Shown: positions 49,949 through 50,117 of the stretch, piece by piece | How positions within the stretch are numbered: the stretch's first letter is position 1 | How the letters are laid out: every line of letters begins with the position of its first letter | Assembly (NCBI GenBank): GCA_900110005.1 | Contig: FOCC01000012.1 | Coordinates: forward strand, 1-50,117 | DNA from: Ligilactobacillus sp. WC1T17 | GTDB lineage: Bacteria > Bacillota > Bacilli > Lactobacillales > Lactobacillaceae | Direction of reading: 5' to 3' | DNA length: 50,117 nucleotides | The notes under the pieces: generated by a model | The model's database searches: none | Told to the model about the DNA's origin: nothing | Seen by the model: the letters and a program-made list of their open reading frames with translations, nothing else | Program-made: the position numbers and the translations under genes

Positions 49949-50117
49949 TAAATTGAGAGTTTGATCCTGGCTCAGGACGAACGCTGGCGGCGTGCCTAAT
50001 ACATGCAAGTCGAACGAAGCTTTTAATCAATAAATGCTTGCATTTAGCGATTAAAAGACTGAGTGGCGAACGGGTGAGTAACACGTAGGCAACCTGCCCA
50101 AAAGAGGGGGATAACAC
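49949..50117 (+). rRNA. rrs: 16S ribosomal RNA, 5' part
   Basis: Begins near AATTGAGAGTTTGATCCTGG and continues with CTCAGGACGAACGCTGGCGG, CATGCAAGTCGAACG and GAGTGGCGAACGGGTGAGTA. The gene runs off the window end. The variable V1 stem (AAGCTTTTAATC/GATTAAAAGACT) is of lactobacillus type. Confidence 0.97.

Overview
The window looks like the chromosome of a low-GC Gram-positive lactic acid bacterium of the family Lactobacillaceae. The evidence is the malolactic cluster (malolactic enzyme, 2-hydroxycarboxylate carrier and LysR regulator), aminopeptidase C, a C69 dipeptidase, the gene order radA-PIN/TRAM-gltX-cysS-mrnC-rlmB-rae1-rpmG-secE-nusG-rplK-rplA, strong AGGAGG ribosome binding sites, and sigma-A promoters with 17-bp spacers. 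The first bases of a 16S gene are also of lactobacillus type. I cannot name the genus. A chemoreceptor-like pair behind a sigma-28-like promoter hints at a motile lineage or a descendant of one.

Layout. 1-450: end of an rRNA operon (5S, tRNA-Asn, -Glu, -Thr, terminator). 0.9-9.8 kb: peptide transporter dtpT, a duplicated tRNA-Tyr/tRNA-Gln cassette, proC, nagA-nagR with a NagR-type operator inside the promoter, a TagA-like glycosyltransferase, nadE, an unknown helical protein, a SprT-like protein, two identical tRNA-Leu genes and fabH. 9.8-17.8 kb: an LCP-family cell-wall ligase, a secreted NlpC/P60 hydrolase behind a perfect WalR box, a FIST-domain sensor plus soluble chemoreceptor pair, a phosphoglycerate mutase, pepC and rpiA. 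17.8-21.8 kb: the malolactic cluster. 21.8-34 kb: housekeeping genes for DNA repair, aminoacyl-tRNA synthesis, RNA processing, and transcription/translation, ending in rplK-rplA.

The accessory part starts at 34 kb. The usual rplA-rplJ junction is split by about 4.5 kb. This insert carries a decayed bacteriocin/immunity locus, a serC-serA operon of higher GC, and a histidine-phosphatase gene. The serC leader encodes a 16-residue peptide with six serines and can fold into mutually exclusive antiterminator and terminator helices, which is the signature of ribosome-mediated attenuation by serine. After rplJ-rplL lies a second decayed bacteriocin locus (39.6-42.5 kb). It holds an interrupted Rgg-type regulator, a lacticin Q/aureocin A53-like leaderless bacteriocin with an in-frame stop at codon 35, a small membrane protein, an ABC permease, and an ABC ATPase frameshifted at a run of nine A.

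42.5-50.1 kb: a membrane-anchored nuclease with a partner protein, mprF, a YdjM-like membrane protein, a Fur/PerR-family regulator, tyrS under a T-box riboswitch, and the tandem promoters and first ~170 bases of another rRNA operon. No CRISPR array, intact insertion sequence or prophage was seen.
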